Assembly (NCBI GenBank): GCA_002687795.1
Contig: NZBG01000012.1
Location: 1 to 33,037 of the forward strand
Direction: 5' to 3'
Length of the DNA stretch: 33,037 nucleotides
From: Candidatus Woesearchaeota archaeon
Lineage (GTDB): Archaea; Nanobdellota; Nanobdellia; Woesearchaeales; GCA-2687795
Position numbers and translations under genes: made by a program. Numbering within the stretch: the stretch's first letter is position 1; each line of letters begins with the position of its first letter. Below, one piece after another: positions 1 to 8,961 of the stretch. The notes beneath the pieces are model-generated. The model had not been told where the DNA came from and ran no database searches. It saw only the letters and a program-made list of their open reading frames with translations.

Positions 1-150
1 AGGCTCAAGATGCGCAATATTGCACTTTCTCCTTCTTGTCTCGCCATCTATAAGAACATGGCTCTTATCAAGAGAATCAACTATTAAAGCCTTCTTTCCA
101 GCATCTCTGCCTGCAGTCTTGACCACTAATCTTCCTATCTGATTAAGCAT
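1..150 (-). CDS. rpl14e: Ribosomal protein eL14 (L14e), 3'-truncated at window edge
   Basis: Minus-strand translation from ATG at 150: MLNQIGRLVVKTAGRDAGKKALIVDSLDKSHVLIDGETRRRKCNIAHLEP, matching the eL14 N-terminal KOW-like region (GRxxVKxxGRxAGkkxxIVD...RRRxNixHLEP). Confidence 0.85.
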   Translation of the reverse strand, partial: MLNQIGRLVVKTAGRDAGKKALIVDSLDKSHVLIDGETRRRKCNIAHLEP

Positions 151-320
151 TTTAGATAAAGAATGGGGCTTAAATTTAAAAACCTTGCTATAAATACAGT
201 ACCTACGCAACTAACGTTGCGTAGTTACATCCTCCCCATTATCGCAACTGAAGTATCTAGGGCCCACCCCTAACAAGGGATGTTTAAACATGCTACTTGC
301 GTAGATACTGAAAATAAGGC

Positions 321-3300
321 TTATTCAGGGTCTAAGATAGCGCTTATATTAACGCACTCTCCCCCTAAACACCTTATGCCAGCCGTAAAATTAAACAGTG
401 TATCTCTTCCAACCTCTATGCTTTCATTAAAGGGATAGGTAAGGAAAGGCTGCAGGGCTCCCCATGCGATTGTCCAGTTTGTTAAGCTGGTGGTTGATAA
501 AGACACATTGTCATAGCATGAAATCGTTATGTTCCATGCTCCGCTGTCAGCAAAAACATGGCCTGAAGTGTTATACACAAACCAGTCTGTTGTTGAGTAG
601 TTATAGCTGGATGAGTTAATAGTAACATTATCATCAGGATTGTTCCTTAGCGTATATGTCAGATTATTTATCCCGCTTGAGTCTGTGCAGTTTGCCCTGA
701 TATGGGTAAGGTTCTGGCCATAAAGAAGGGTTGTGCAGTCAATCCATGAAGCTGCTGTATCATTGCTGCACTCTACGCTGTTTATCACAGGGGCAGTTGT
801 GTCCAGGGTTATTATTCTTGTTACTGTGCTGTTCCTGTTATTTGCCTTGTCTTCTATTGTGACATTGTAATAATACACAGAATTTGAATCAAGGCTGGTG
901 AAATTAATGCTCCTGTTATTAGGGCCAAAGGCTGTTGTGTTTACATTATCTGTATTATTATACAAATAGAAAGTGATATTTACCTCATTGGTATCGCTTG
1001 CCGTTACATTCACATAAATCCAGTCCCTGTTGAAATATGTGTTATTATCTTCTGTGCCGTTTGCATAGCTTACTGATGGGCCTGTGATGTCAATGGTAAT
1101 ATTATAATAAGTGGTGTTGGTATTGCCGGCTTTGTCAGTTACTATTGCAGCCAGCTGGCAGAGCCCTTCATCAACACAGCCAAGCTCAGAGGCATTGGTC
1201 AGGTTGAACGAGAGATTACCTTGCGTCATTAATGAGCCGTTCAGGGTAACATTAGCCAGATAAAGGTCGCTTGCATTCACAGTAAAGTTTATTAAAACAT
1301 CATTCCTTGAAATATTATCTGTATCATTCGATCTTAACTCTAATATGCCTGGGCCTGTTGAATCTAAGGTTATTCTTCTTATTTCTGTTGCTGCCAGCTG
1401 GTTTATATCATCTCTGATAGTGACATTATAAAGATAATATTCATTATCATTAAGGCCTGTGAAGTTAATGCTCCTGTTATTAGGGCCGAAGGTTGTTTTA
1501 TTTACCAGGCTGGTTGAATTATCTAAAGAGAAGCTTATATTAGCCTCGTTTGCATCAGCAGCTGTTACATTCACATAAATCCAGTCCCTGTTAAAGTATG
1601 AGTCGTTTGCTTCCGTGCCCCCTGCAAATTCTATAGAAGGGAAAGTGGAATCCATGGTTATTATCCTGGCCTCTGTTGAATTTATATTATTAGCCTTATC
1701 AACAACACTAACATTATAATAATAAACCATATTAGAACCAAGACCTGTAAAATTAATGAACGTAGTGCCATCTGTATAATTGGTATTATTAACCAACTCA
1801 AGAAGGCTATTATATAGGTAAAACCTTGTCTCATTTTTATTAGTATCTATTACTGAAACATTAATGTAAATCCAGTTCACTTTGATATCTGTATTGTTAG
1901 CCTCTGTGCCACCAGCATAGGATATTGATGGAACAACCTGGAAGTATGTTAAAGGAAGATAATCATAATTAGATCCATCCAAACTGTATGAAGTATCACA
2001 AATACCATCTTCATTTGTATCATTACATGTTTCTGAAAATCCTGTGCCATCTGGTTCTGCCCAATAATTACCTCCTATATTAGGGCCACCTATTATACTA
2101 GTGCCTGTTATTTTAGTTGTGTTGAAGTAGTTTGTTAGCTCTGTATTATTATAATAATTAACTGTATTATTGAGATAGTTGTTGAAGATCAAGTTATACT
2201 CTGGATTACCAGTAAACGCCTGAAAATATAAACCATATACAGAATTATTCTCTATATACGAACTGTTAATTGTATTATTATCACTTTCAGCATAAAAATT
2301 AATTCCATATAGAGAGTTTAAATTTGCTGTGAGATTTATAAATGTGTTATTAACGCCATAGTCAAAGTAAACACCACTTTGAGAATTTGAATTTGCTGTA
2401 ATATTAGTAAAGGTATTACTGTTACTTCTAGAAAAACGGAAGCCATAGTAGTTTCCCGAAGAATTTATGTTTGAAAAAACAGCATTATCTGTTCTATGTA
2501 TGAAAAGTTCGTTATTCTGCTTTGAATCAGAACCTATTATAGTTACATTATCAACAGTTGAACCATCCGCGTCACAGAGAATAAGTGAGGAGAGTATTTT
2601 GTCTTGGATTGTTGCTGAATAATTATAAACTTCAATCGGCCTATTGCCTGAACCAGTTATATCAGTAAAGTTATTATTACAATCTGTCTTACTATTAGAG
2701 CCAACAGTGATATCATATCGAGTATTTTCCTGAACTGTTATGTTTTTTAGAATATTGCCTGTACTATAAGTTAAAGATATACCATAAACAACATGATTAT
2801 TGAGGGTAATATCAGTAAATCTATTATAATCACTGTTGGATGCAGAGAGGCCGTATACACCATCATTGGCTGTAATGTTGGAAAATACATTACTATGAGA
2901 ATTACTCATTCTGATACTATATGTACTATTACTGAATGAAGAGTTTTTGATTATATTGTTATCAGCAGAGGAAAAGTCCAGATTATAAAAGAATTTTGAG
3001 ATACTACAGTTCATTATCGTATTATTATCGCTGCCACTATCAAGAAGGAGACCAGTGTCTATTCCGGATTTATCACCTTCAATATAATAATTCTGACAGT
3101 CAAAGGTAACATTATCAGAAGAATTAAAGTCAATACAATTTCCACTGATACCTGATATTGATTGATTAAGCCTTACTATATCCCCTGGACTTGCATTTAC
3201 AATAGCTCCAGCACAATCAGAACAACTGGAACAATTGTATATATTACCTGCCTTTGCCCAGTTGTTTGCATATTCTATATTTCCTCCAAAGTTGAACTCC

Positions 3301-3533
3301 AATGTATGTTTTCCTGGTGTCAAGACTTTGCTTGTTTCATATCCAGTTTCATCACAATTATAATCCTCAACAAACAAAGAATCATTTATCCATTCATAAT
3401 CCAAAACAGTTTGATTACACCTAATCTCTAAGAACCTTAAGTCATATAATGTTGAATTCTCGCTAACATTACTCCCTGTTGTCCCATTAGAAGCCTTAAT
3501 CGTAAGATTTCCAACACCAGTTGTATTAAACAT
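321..3533 (-). CDS. Secreted surface protein, C-terminal part: parallel beta-helix (NosD-like) repeats followed by Ig-like repeats; open in frame up to a TAG at 3609-3611
   Basis: 1070-aa ORF with repeated NxT/NxS sequons, beta-helix-type repeats (NTIxNCSI..NVFSNITAN..) and about 3 similar NRDWIYVNVTAxDxNE...GPNNRSINF modules. The coding frame extends upstream of the ATG at 3533 without a stop to 3608. Confidence 0.8.
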   Translation of the reverse strand: MFNTTGVGNLTIKASNGTTGSNVSENSTLYDLRFLEIRCNQTVLDYEWINDSLFVEDYNCDETGYETSKVLTPGKHTLEFNFGGNIEYANNWAKAGNIYNCSSCSDCAGAIVNASPGDIVRLNQSISGISGNCIDFNSSDNVTFDCQNYYIEGDKSGIDTGLLLDSGSDNNTIMNCSISKFFYNLDFSSADNNIIKNSSFSNSTYSIRMSNSHSNVFSNITANDGVYGLSASNSDYNRFTDITLNNHVVYGISLTYSTGNILKNITVQENTRYDITVGSNSKTDCNNNFTDITGSGNRPIEVYNYSATIQDKILSSLILCDADGSTVDNVTIIGSDSKQNNELFIHRTDNAVFSNINSSGNYYGFRFSRSNSNTFTNITANSNSQSGVYFDYGVNNTFINLTANLNSLYGINFYAESDNNTINSSYIENNSVYGLYFQAFTGNPEYNLIFNNYLNNTVNYYNNTELTNYFNTTKITGTSIIGGPNIGGNYWAEPDGTGFSETCNDTNEDGICDTSYSLDGSNYDYLPLTYFQVVPSISYAGGTEANNTDIKVNWIYINVSVIDTNKNETRFYLYNSLLELVNNTNYTDGTTFINFTGLGSNMVYYYNVSVVDKANNINSTEARIITMDSTFPSIEFAGGTEANDSYFNRDWIYVNVTAADANEANISFSLDNSTSLVNKTTFGPNNRSINFTGLNDNEYYLYNVTIRDDINQLAATEIRRITLDSTGPGILELRSNDTDNISRNDVLINFTVNASDLYLANVTLNGSLMTQGNLSFNLTNASELGCVDEGLCQLAAIVTDKAGNTNTTYYNITIDITGPSVSYANGTEDNNTYFNRDWIYVNVTASDTNEVNITFYLYNNTDNVNTTAFGPNNRSINFTSLDSNSVYYYNVTIEDKANNRNSTVTRIITLDTTAPVINSVECSNDTAASWIDCTTLLYGQNLTHIRANCTDSSGINNLTYTLRNNPDDNVTINSSSYNYSTTDWFVYNTSGHVFADSGAWNITISCYDNVSLSTTSLTNWTIAWGALQPFLTYPFNESIEVGRDTLFNFTAGIRCLGGECVNISAILDPE

Positions 3534-3608
3534 AACAGTCCAATTCCCGCCAACAGTAGGATAGCTTTGCGCATTAAGAATAGTAATTTCCAGCTCATAG
3601 CTTTGATT

Positions 3609-5573
3609 CTAAAGTGAAGGAACAATCCATTCAACATAATCAACAAGTCCATTTGAATTAGTATCAAACTTATCAATACTAACCTCCTGCCTAGAACCAT
3701 TCACAAGCCAATATAACCTTACAGCTTCTTCATTAGCTTCAACAGGAAGATAAGTATAACTCAGTATATCCTCATAATGAATATCCGAAGAAACAACAAT
3801 CCTCTTCTTATAATCAGAAATAACAACCTCTTCAGCAGTTGGACCTTCAGTATAGTATTCAACCTCAATCTCTTCAATCAAATCTTCAATAATAATTTCT
3901 GTAATATTCTGTTCTTCACTTGAAGCTAAACCAATTACAGCTCCTGTAATCATATTACTCTTTTTAGGCTCTATACCTCTCTTCTCATTCTCATACTCTC
4001 CCAGACTTTTTACAACATTATCCTCAACAACCTTAATCTTTGACTTATCTAATTCAATGTCATTAACGATATCCTTCACAGAAACATTGAACGCTCCTTT
4101 AGTAACATTAACCCTAATGCCAGCCTCCTTTTTATCCAGTTTAACCCTCTTCACCCACTTAACAGGTCTGCCGATAACAACCCTTGTCCTGTTAATCTTC
4201 TCAGTCTCTTCCTCAACTATCTCACTCACACTAACCCTAAACACATTGCTAACAGCAACAAGCGAAGAATCATTAGCAACAAAAAACATGCTTCTGCTCC
4301 CAACAAATCCAGAAGCAGAAACAACAGCAATCTCACCATCAATAGAAACATTCAAACCTTCAGCCTCATAATAAGAATACGAAAGAACATCACCATCCTC
4401 ATCAACGAAATACTCCCTCAAATTAATAGTATAATTCCCTCCCTCAACAAGCTTAACATCAGAAACATTCCTAACCAGTTTAGGAGCATTATTAATCTCT
4501 CTTTCCTTTTCCACAGTATAAGAAACACTCTCTACTTCCAAAGTACCATTCTCCACTTCAAAAAATAAAGAATAACTGGAAGCATTAAGACCTGGCAGCA
4601 GGCAGGTCTCCAAACAGAAATCGTTAATCTCAGTTTTGGGGGTTGAGAACCTAACGCTTAGATCAGAAACCCCGCTGTAAGCTACCTCTGCCTCCAGTTT
4701 TTTAAAATCGTAATAAGCATAAACAACCTGAGCGCTAACAACATTATCATACCCAGTTCCTTCCTTCTCTAAATAACTGTAATAAACATCATCCCATTCA
4801 GAAGAATCACTATCCAGTCCTAAGAACCCGCAGCACTCCTCCACTCCATGGCAAACATGATTAACATTCTCCCCTGAATTAACACTCCATCTAGTACATA
4901 AATTACTAGAATTAACCTCAAAATCAAACTCAGTATCCTTCACTGATAAATCAACAACACCATCAATCTCTTCAACACCATCATTATCAATATCAAAACT
5001 GCTATCATTATAATAATTCAAAACTAACTTAATAGTCTTATTCAAAACTGTTTCATTCAAAACTGTTAGGTTTTGAATGAACTTAGAAATCTGCTCTTCA
5101 GATTTCTGGTTTCCCAAAAATTCTTCGAATTTTTCAGGATGCTCAGAAACATTAGTTTCTGACATATTAACCTCAACCTGCTCTTCCAACGTTTCATTCT
5201 CAATGCTCTCATTCAAAACAGCAAATCCTGTAACACCAGCCAACCCACCTTCATCAGACTGAGAAGAATCAAAAATAAGATAATCAGTATCCCCCTCTCT
5301 CAGATAAACCTTAGCAAAACCTTCACCTGAAAACCTTGCATCAATACTAACCCTCTTCAAACTCCCTTCATTCATCAAAGACCATGAATAACTGCTTGAC
5401 TCATTCACTTCCAATCCTAAATACTCTGTATAATTATTCGTCTCAGACACGCTAATATAACCAGTAAAAGCAGGCTTAATAAAGAAAACAGCAAGAGCTA
5501 TCAAGGACAATACAAATGCCACTACAAAAATCTCTGATACACTAATCTCTCTCTTACTTTTACCTTTTTTCAT
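3609..5573 (-). CDS. Membrane-anchored secreted surface protein, N-terminal part
   Basis: ORF with N-terminal TM helix (MKKGKSKREISVSEIFVVAFVLSLIALAVFFIKPAFTGY) and a C-terminal DxNxNGLVDYVEWIVPSL motif. Start at 5573 is preferred over the ORF-track start 5615 because an SD-like GAGGAG precedes ATG 5573. Stop is TAG. Confidence 0.8.
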   Translation of the reverse strand: MKKGKSKREISVSEIFVVAFVLSLIALAVFFIKPAFTGYISVSETNNYTEYLGLEVNESSSYSWSLMNEGSLKRVSIDARFSGEGFAKVYLREGDTDYLIFDSSQSDEGGLAGVTGFAVLNESIENETLEEQVEVNMSETNVSEHPEKFEEFLGNQKSEEQISKFIQNLTVLNETVLNKTIKLVLNYYNDSSFDIDNDGVEEIDGVVDLSVKDTEFDFEVNSSNLCTRWSVNSGENVNHVCHGVEECCGFLGLDSDSSEWDDVYYSYLEKEGTGYDNVVSAQVVYAYYDFKKLEAEVAYSGVSDLSVRFSTPKTEINDFCLETCLLPGLNASSYSLFFEVENGTLEVESVSYTVEKEREINNAPKLVRNVSDVKLVEGGNYTINLREYFVDEDGDVLSYSYYEAEGLNVSIDGEIAVVSASGFVGSRSMFFVANDSSLVAVSNVFRVSVSEIVEEETEKINRTRVVIGRPVKWVKRVKLDKKEAGIRVNVTKGAFNVSVKDIVNDIELDKSKIKVVEDNVVKSLGEYENEKRGIEPKKSNMITGAVIGLASSEEQNITEIIIEDLIEEIEVEYYTEGPTAEEVVISDYKKRIVVSSDIHYEDILSYTYLPVEANEEAVRLYWLVNGSRQEVSIDKFDTNSNGLVDYVEWIVPSL

Positions 5574-5850
5574 ACTCTCCTCTCTTCCCCATAAGTCCCC
5601 AAATAACCTCTTCATACGATTGTCTAGGATGAATCTTCAACTTAGAAAGAACACTCACAGTCCTCTTCTTCAGCTTAATAGTAGTAATCCCCTTAATACC
5701 CTTAGGACCTCTACTAATCTGTACATCAGAACCCTTACCCTTCAGCCCCAGAATAACCTCTTCATAGCTTTGCCTTGGATGGATCTTTAGTCCTGACAGA
5801 AGTCTAACTGTGCTCTTCCCTAATTTAATGGTCGTGATCTCTTCTTTCAT
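5560..5850 (-). CDS. Small protein with two tandem copies of a ribbon-helix-helix-like (DUF7557-like) domain; putative DNA-binding regulator
   Basis: 96 aa with internal duplication: ITTIKLGKSTVRLLSGLKIHPRQSYEEVILGLKGK / ITTIKLKKRTVSVLSKLKIHPRQSYEEVIWGLMGK. Its 3' end overlaps the surface-protein start. Confidence 0.65.
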   Translation of the reverse strand: MKEEITTIKLGKSTVRLLSGLKIHPRQSYEEVILGLKGKGSDVQISRGPKGIKGITTIKLKKRTVSVLSKLKIHPRQSYEEVIWGLMGKRGEYEKR

Positions 5851-5855
5851 ATGGC

Positions 5856-5901
5856 ATACTTAAGTATATTTCAATATATATTGATATACTTTGGTATACT
5901 T
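5856..5901. promoter_or_regulatory. Palindrome-rich divergent promoter/operator region
   Basis: Perfect palindromes ATACTTAAGTAT (5856-5867) and TCAATATATATTGA (5871-5884), plus direct repeats TATACTT at 5885-5891 and 5895-5901. Confidence 0.6.
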
Positions 5902-5985
5902 ATATAAAAAGGTTGCTGTTTTCTAACCCTTTTTTCCACGCCAACAAATAATCTTTTAAACCAACAAGCATTACACCCTCTTAAT

Positions 5986-6660
5986 ATGAAACTCGCAGAG
6001 CTAAAACAGCAGGGCGTCCCGGACTTTGCAATAAATTATTTCACAAGCAAAAAAATCCTTAATCTAAACCCCGCCCAGGAAAAGGCGGTAAAGGCAGGGA
6101 TCCTTGAAGGAAAAAGCACACTAGTCTGCACACCCACTGGCTCTGGAAAAACAGCAATAGCAACATTTGCCCTAACAAAAACCCTAACAGAACACCCTGG
6201 CTCAAAAGTTGTTTACCTTGTCCCCCTAAAAGCATTAGCCAACGACAAATTCAGGGAATACCAGGAGCTGCTAAAAGACACAGGCTTCAGGGCAATCCTA
6301 AGCACTGGCGACATAGACTCAGGCTCTGACTGGCTAGGCAAATACGACCTCTTAATCTTAACAGTAGAAAAAATGGACTCTTTGCTAAGGCACCACTGTT
6401 CCTGGCTTCATGATATAAAATGCGTAATCTGCGATGAAATACACCTCCTTAACGATCCAGGCAGAGGGCCAACATTAGAAGTTCTTCTAACACTGCTAAA
6501 AGACCTAAACAACATGCAGATTATAGGCTTATCAGCAACAATAGGAAACCCTGAAGAATTAGCAGAATGGCTCAATGCAGAACTAGTCTTAGACAACTGG
6601 AGGCCTGTAAAATTATCCAAAGGAATCTATCATCAGGGTGAAGTAGAATTCTATGACTAA
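5986..6660 (+). CDS. Hel308/Ski2-like superfamily 2 helicase, RecA1 domain only
   Basis: 224 aa with motif I (TPTGSGKT), DEIH box and SAT motif; ends (TAA) after RPVKLSKGIYHQGEVEFYD. No RecA2, winged-helix or ratchet domains follow. Confidence 0.8.
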   Translation: MKLAELKQQGVPDFAINYFTSKKILNLNPAQEKAVKAGILEGKSTLVCTPTGSGKTAIATFALTKTLTEHPGSKVVYLVPLKALANDKFREYQELLKDTGFRAILSTGDIDSGSDWLGKYDLLILTVEKMDSLLRHHCSWLHDIKCVICDEIHLLNDPGRGPTLEVLLTLLKDLNNMQIIGLSATIGNPEELAEWLNAELVLDNWRPVKLSKGIYHQGEVEFYD

Positions 6661-6794
6661 ACATACCTTTTAACCAAAACAAACATAAGAATAACAAACC
6701 CAACAATAATAGTTATCTCAGAAACAATCCTTGCAATGGTTATAATCATAAAGAGCTTTGCCCTCTTATCCTCTTCATTCTTGAATAACTGCAT
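6657..6794 (-). CDS. Small single-TM protein (45 aa)
   Basis: Reading frame absent from the ORF track: MQLFKNEEDKRAKLFMIITIARIVSEITIIVGFVILMFVLVKRYV*. Starts 3 bp downstream of the cysteine desulfurase stop; charged N-terminus plus one hydrophobic helix. Confidence 0.5.
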   Translation of the reverse strand: MQLFKNEEDKRAKLFMIITIARIVSEITIIVGFVILMFVLVKRYV

Positions 6795-6797
6795 TTT

Positions 6798-7985
6798 CTA
6801 GACAAACTCAGCAATCTTCTTAACCTGCTCAACAAACTCTTCACACTCTTCCTTAGTATTATAAACATAAAGAGAAACCCTTGCACTACCATTCATCTTA
6901 TTAGCATTAAACCATGAATGAACACAATGTGCTCCGCTCCTTATCATTATGTTAGAGCTTTCATTCAACATAGTTGCAATATTATGAGGATTCATACCTT
7001 CAATATTAAAACTGAACACTCCTCCTCTCTTATCAGGCTCTTCAGGCCCTATAATCTTCAATCCTTTCACATCTTTCAAACCTTCAGTAATCTGTTTGTT
7101 AAGCATAACCTCATGCTCATGAATATTATCCAAACCAATCTTTTTCAGATACCTAATAGCTTCACCTAAACCTATTATCCCTGCATAGTTCTGTAATCCT
7201 GCTTCAAACCTCTCAGGAATATCTTCAAACTCATGCTCTGTATAAGTTGTTTCCTTAACAGTATCTCCTCCAACCAAAAACGGCTTAAGTTCCTCCAAAA
7301 GTTCAAGTTTTCCATACAAAACTCCAGTGCCGCTAGGCCCAAGCATCTTATGGCCTGAGCATGCAAGAAAATCCACATCAAGCTTTCTAACATCAACCTC
7401 TTTATGAGGAGCTGACTGTGCAGCATCCAGCAAAACCAAAGCATTATTCTCATGCGCAATCTTAATCATTTCCTTAACAGGATTAGAAGTGCCATCAAGG
7501 TTAGAAGTATGCACAATAGAAACCATCTTAACACCTTTAACCTTCTCCTTAAAATCCTCAATATCGCCAAACTTAAAAATACGATGCTCAACTTTATCAT
7601 TAACCTGCCATGGCAAAAGGTTAGAATTATGCTCTTTATCAGAAGTAAGCATAATATCATCCTTCTCAAACTTAAACGAATTAGCAACCAGATTAATAGA
7701 CTCTGTTGTATTCTTAGTGAATATTATCTCCTTCTCAGACTTTGCATTAAAAAACCCTTTAACCTCTTTCCTTGTCTTCAGAACCTCTTCATCAACCTGT
7801 TTCCCTAATTTATGTATGCTCCTCCCGCCGCATGCAGGAAACTCATTATAATACCTGTTGATAGCCTCAATAACCTGCTTAGGCTTCATGCTCACGCATG
7901 CAGAATCCATATAAATAATTGGCTTCCCATTGATATCTCTATCATAAACAGGGAAATCCTTCCTAATCTTCTCAGTATCAATCAT
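6798..7985 (-). CDS. sufS: Cysteine desulfurase, SufS/Csd family (class V aminotransferase fold)
   Basis: 395 aa; IYMDSACVSMKP, FTKNTTESINLVA, LLDAAQSAPHKEVDV, DFLACSGHKMLGPSGTGVLYGK (PLP lysine), RSGAHCVH. Confidence 0.88.
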   Translation of the reverse strand: MIDTEKIRKDFPVYDRDINGKPIIYMDSACVSMKPKQVIEAINRYYNEFPACGGRSIHKLGKQVDEEVLKTRKEVKGFFNAKSEKEIIFTKNTTESINLVANSFKFEKDDIMLTSDKEHNSNLLPWQVNDKVEHRIFKFGDIEDFKEKVKGVKMVSIVHTSNLDGTSNPVKEMIKIAHENNALVLLDAAQSAPHKEVDVRKLDVDFLACSGHKMLGPSGTGVLYGKLELLEELKPFLVGGDTVKETTYTEHEFEDIPERFEAGLQNYAGIIGLGEAIRYLKKIGLDNIHEHEVMLNKQITEGLKDVKGLKIIGPEEPDKRGGVFSFNIEGMNPHNIATMLNESSNIMIRSGAHCVHSWFNANKMNGSARVSLYVYNTKEECEEFVEQVKKIAEFV

Positions 7986-8908
7986 TTTTCCAGCTCCTCA
8001 TCAATGATTTTAGTAAAAGCCCTTATAGGCTTAGGACCTGTAATTACTCTGTTATTTATAAAGAATGTGGGTGTTCCCCTGACTCCTGCCTTAACACCAT
8101 CCCAAAAGTCGTTAATTACCTCATCCTTATACTTTCTTGAATCCATGCAGTCATCAAATTTCTCTATATCAAGCTCCAGCTCTTTCGCATACACTTTTAA
8201 TTCCCATGTATGATCCTCAGCTGCTTTGCATGATTCCTGCACCTCAAAAAGTATATCTCTAAACTCCCAATACCTTCCCTGTTCATTAGCGCAGTTAGCA
8301 GCCTCAGCATGCCAATCAGACTCAGCATGTTTCTCTGACAAAGGAAAGTCACGATAAACAAACCTTATCCTGCCTTCATATGTTTCAAGCAATTCCTTAA
8401 TCACTGGCTCAGCCTCCCTTGTATAAGGGCACATCAGGCAGCCGAACTCTATTATTGTAACCTTAGCATCCTCCGGCCCAATGCTTGGGTCATCATCAGC
8501 GGTAGGATAAACAACAGGACCGGTATAACTGCTATCATACTCTGACAAAGCATCTCCCTCAAACACTGCAAGAGGGCAGAAAGCATCTGATTCAGGTCCA
8601 TAACAGTTGCCATAAAGTGCATAATTATAAACAATAAATCCTGAATAGATCATGCTGGAAAAAAACATTATAAGGAAAAACCATGACAACAGCTCAAAAT
8701 GCCTGAACACAATCCTTGCAAGCTTAACATTCTTCCTCATCATCCTTCCGGTTATCTGGCTTTTCAGCCTTTGGTCTAGGTTAGAGGTGCATTTCCTGAA
8801 AGTCATCCTTCTAAACACACAATCAAATGCCTCAGCAGCAAGCTTACGGTGAGTTGCGCTGAAGATCCCCAGCACTCCAAACACTATAAGTGCTAATACG
8901 CATATCAT
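7982..8908 (-). CDS. Membrane-anchored DsbA-like thiol-disulfide oxidoreductase
   Basis: TM region then thioredoxin fold with IEFGCLMCPYTREAEPVIKEL (CxxC) and GTPTFFIN (cis-Pro). Overlaps the sufS start by 4 nt. Confidence 0.85.
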   Translation of the reverse strand: MICVLALIVFGVLGIFSATHRKLAAEAFDCVFRRMTFRKCTSNLDQRLKSQITGRMMRKNVKLARIVFRHFELLSWFFLIMFFSSMIYSGFIVYNYALYGNCYGPESDAFCPLAVFEGDALSEYDSSYTGPVVYPTADDDPSIGPEDAKVTIIEFGCLMCPYTREAEPVIKELLETYEGRIRFVYRDFPLSEKHAESDWHAEAANCANEQGRYWEFRDILFEVQESCKAAEDHTWELKVYAKELELDIEKFDDCMDSRKYKDEVINDFWDGVKAGVRGTPTFFINNRVITGPKPIRAFTKIIDEELEK

Positions 8909-8961
8909 ATAGAATTGGATTATTTAGGGGTATTTAAAGGTTGTTGAAGTTTCAAGAGAAA

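Noticed and set aside
3162-3431. Plus-strand ORFs antisense to the adhesin and other genes (for example 4057-4371, 7452-7808, 7489-7851)
   Set aside because: Shadow ORFs opposite well-supported coding regions; low-complexity translations with no recognisable family.
3437-3700. 87-aa minus-strand ORF bridging the two halves of the adhesin
   Set aside because: It is in a different frame from both halves; the real continuity is in the same frame across a TAG, so no frameshift is needed.
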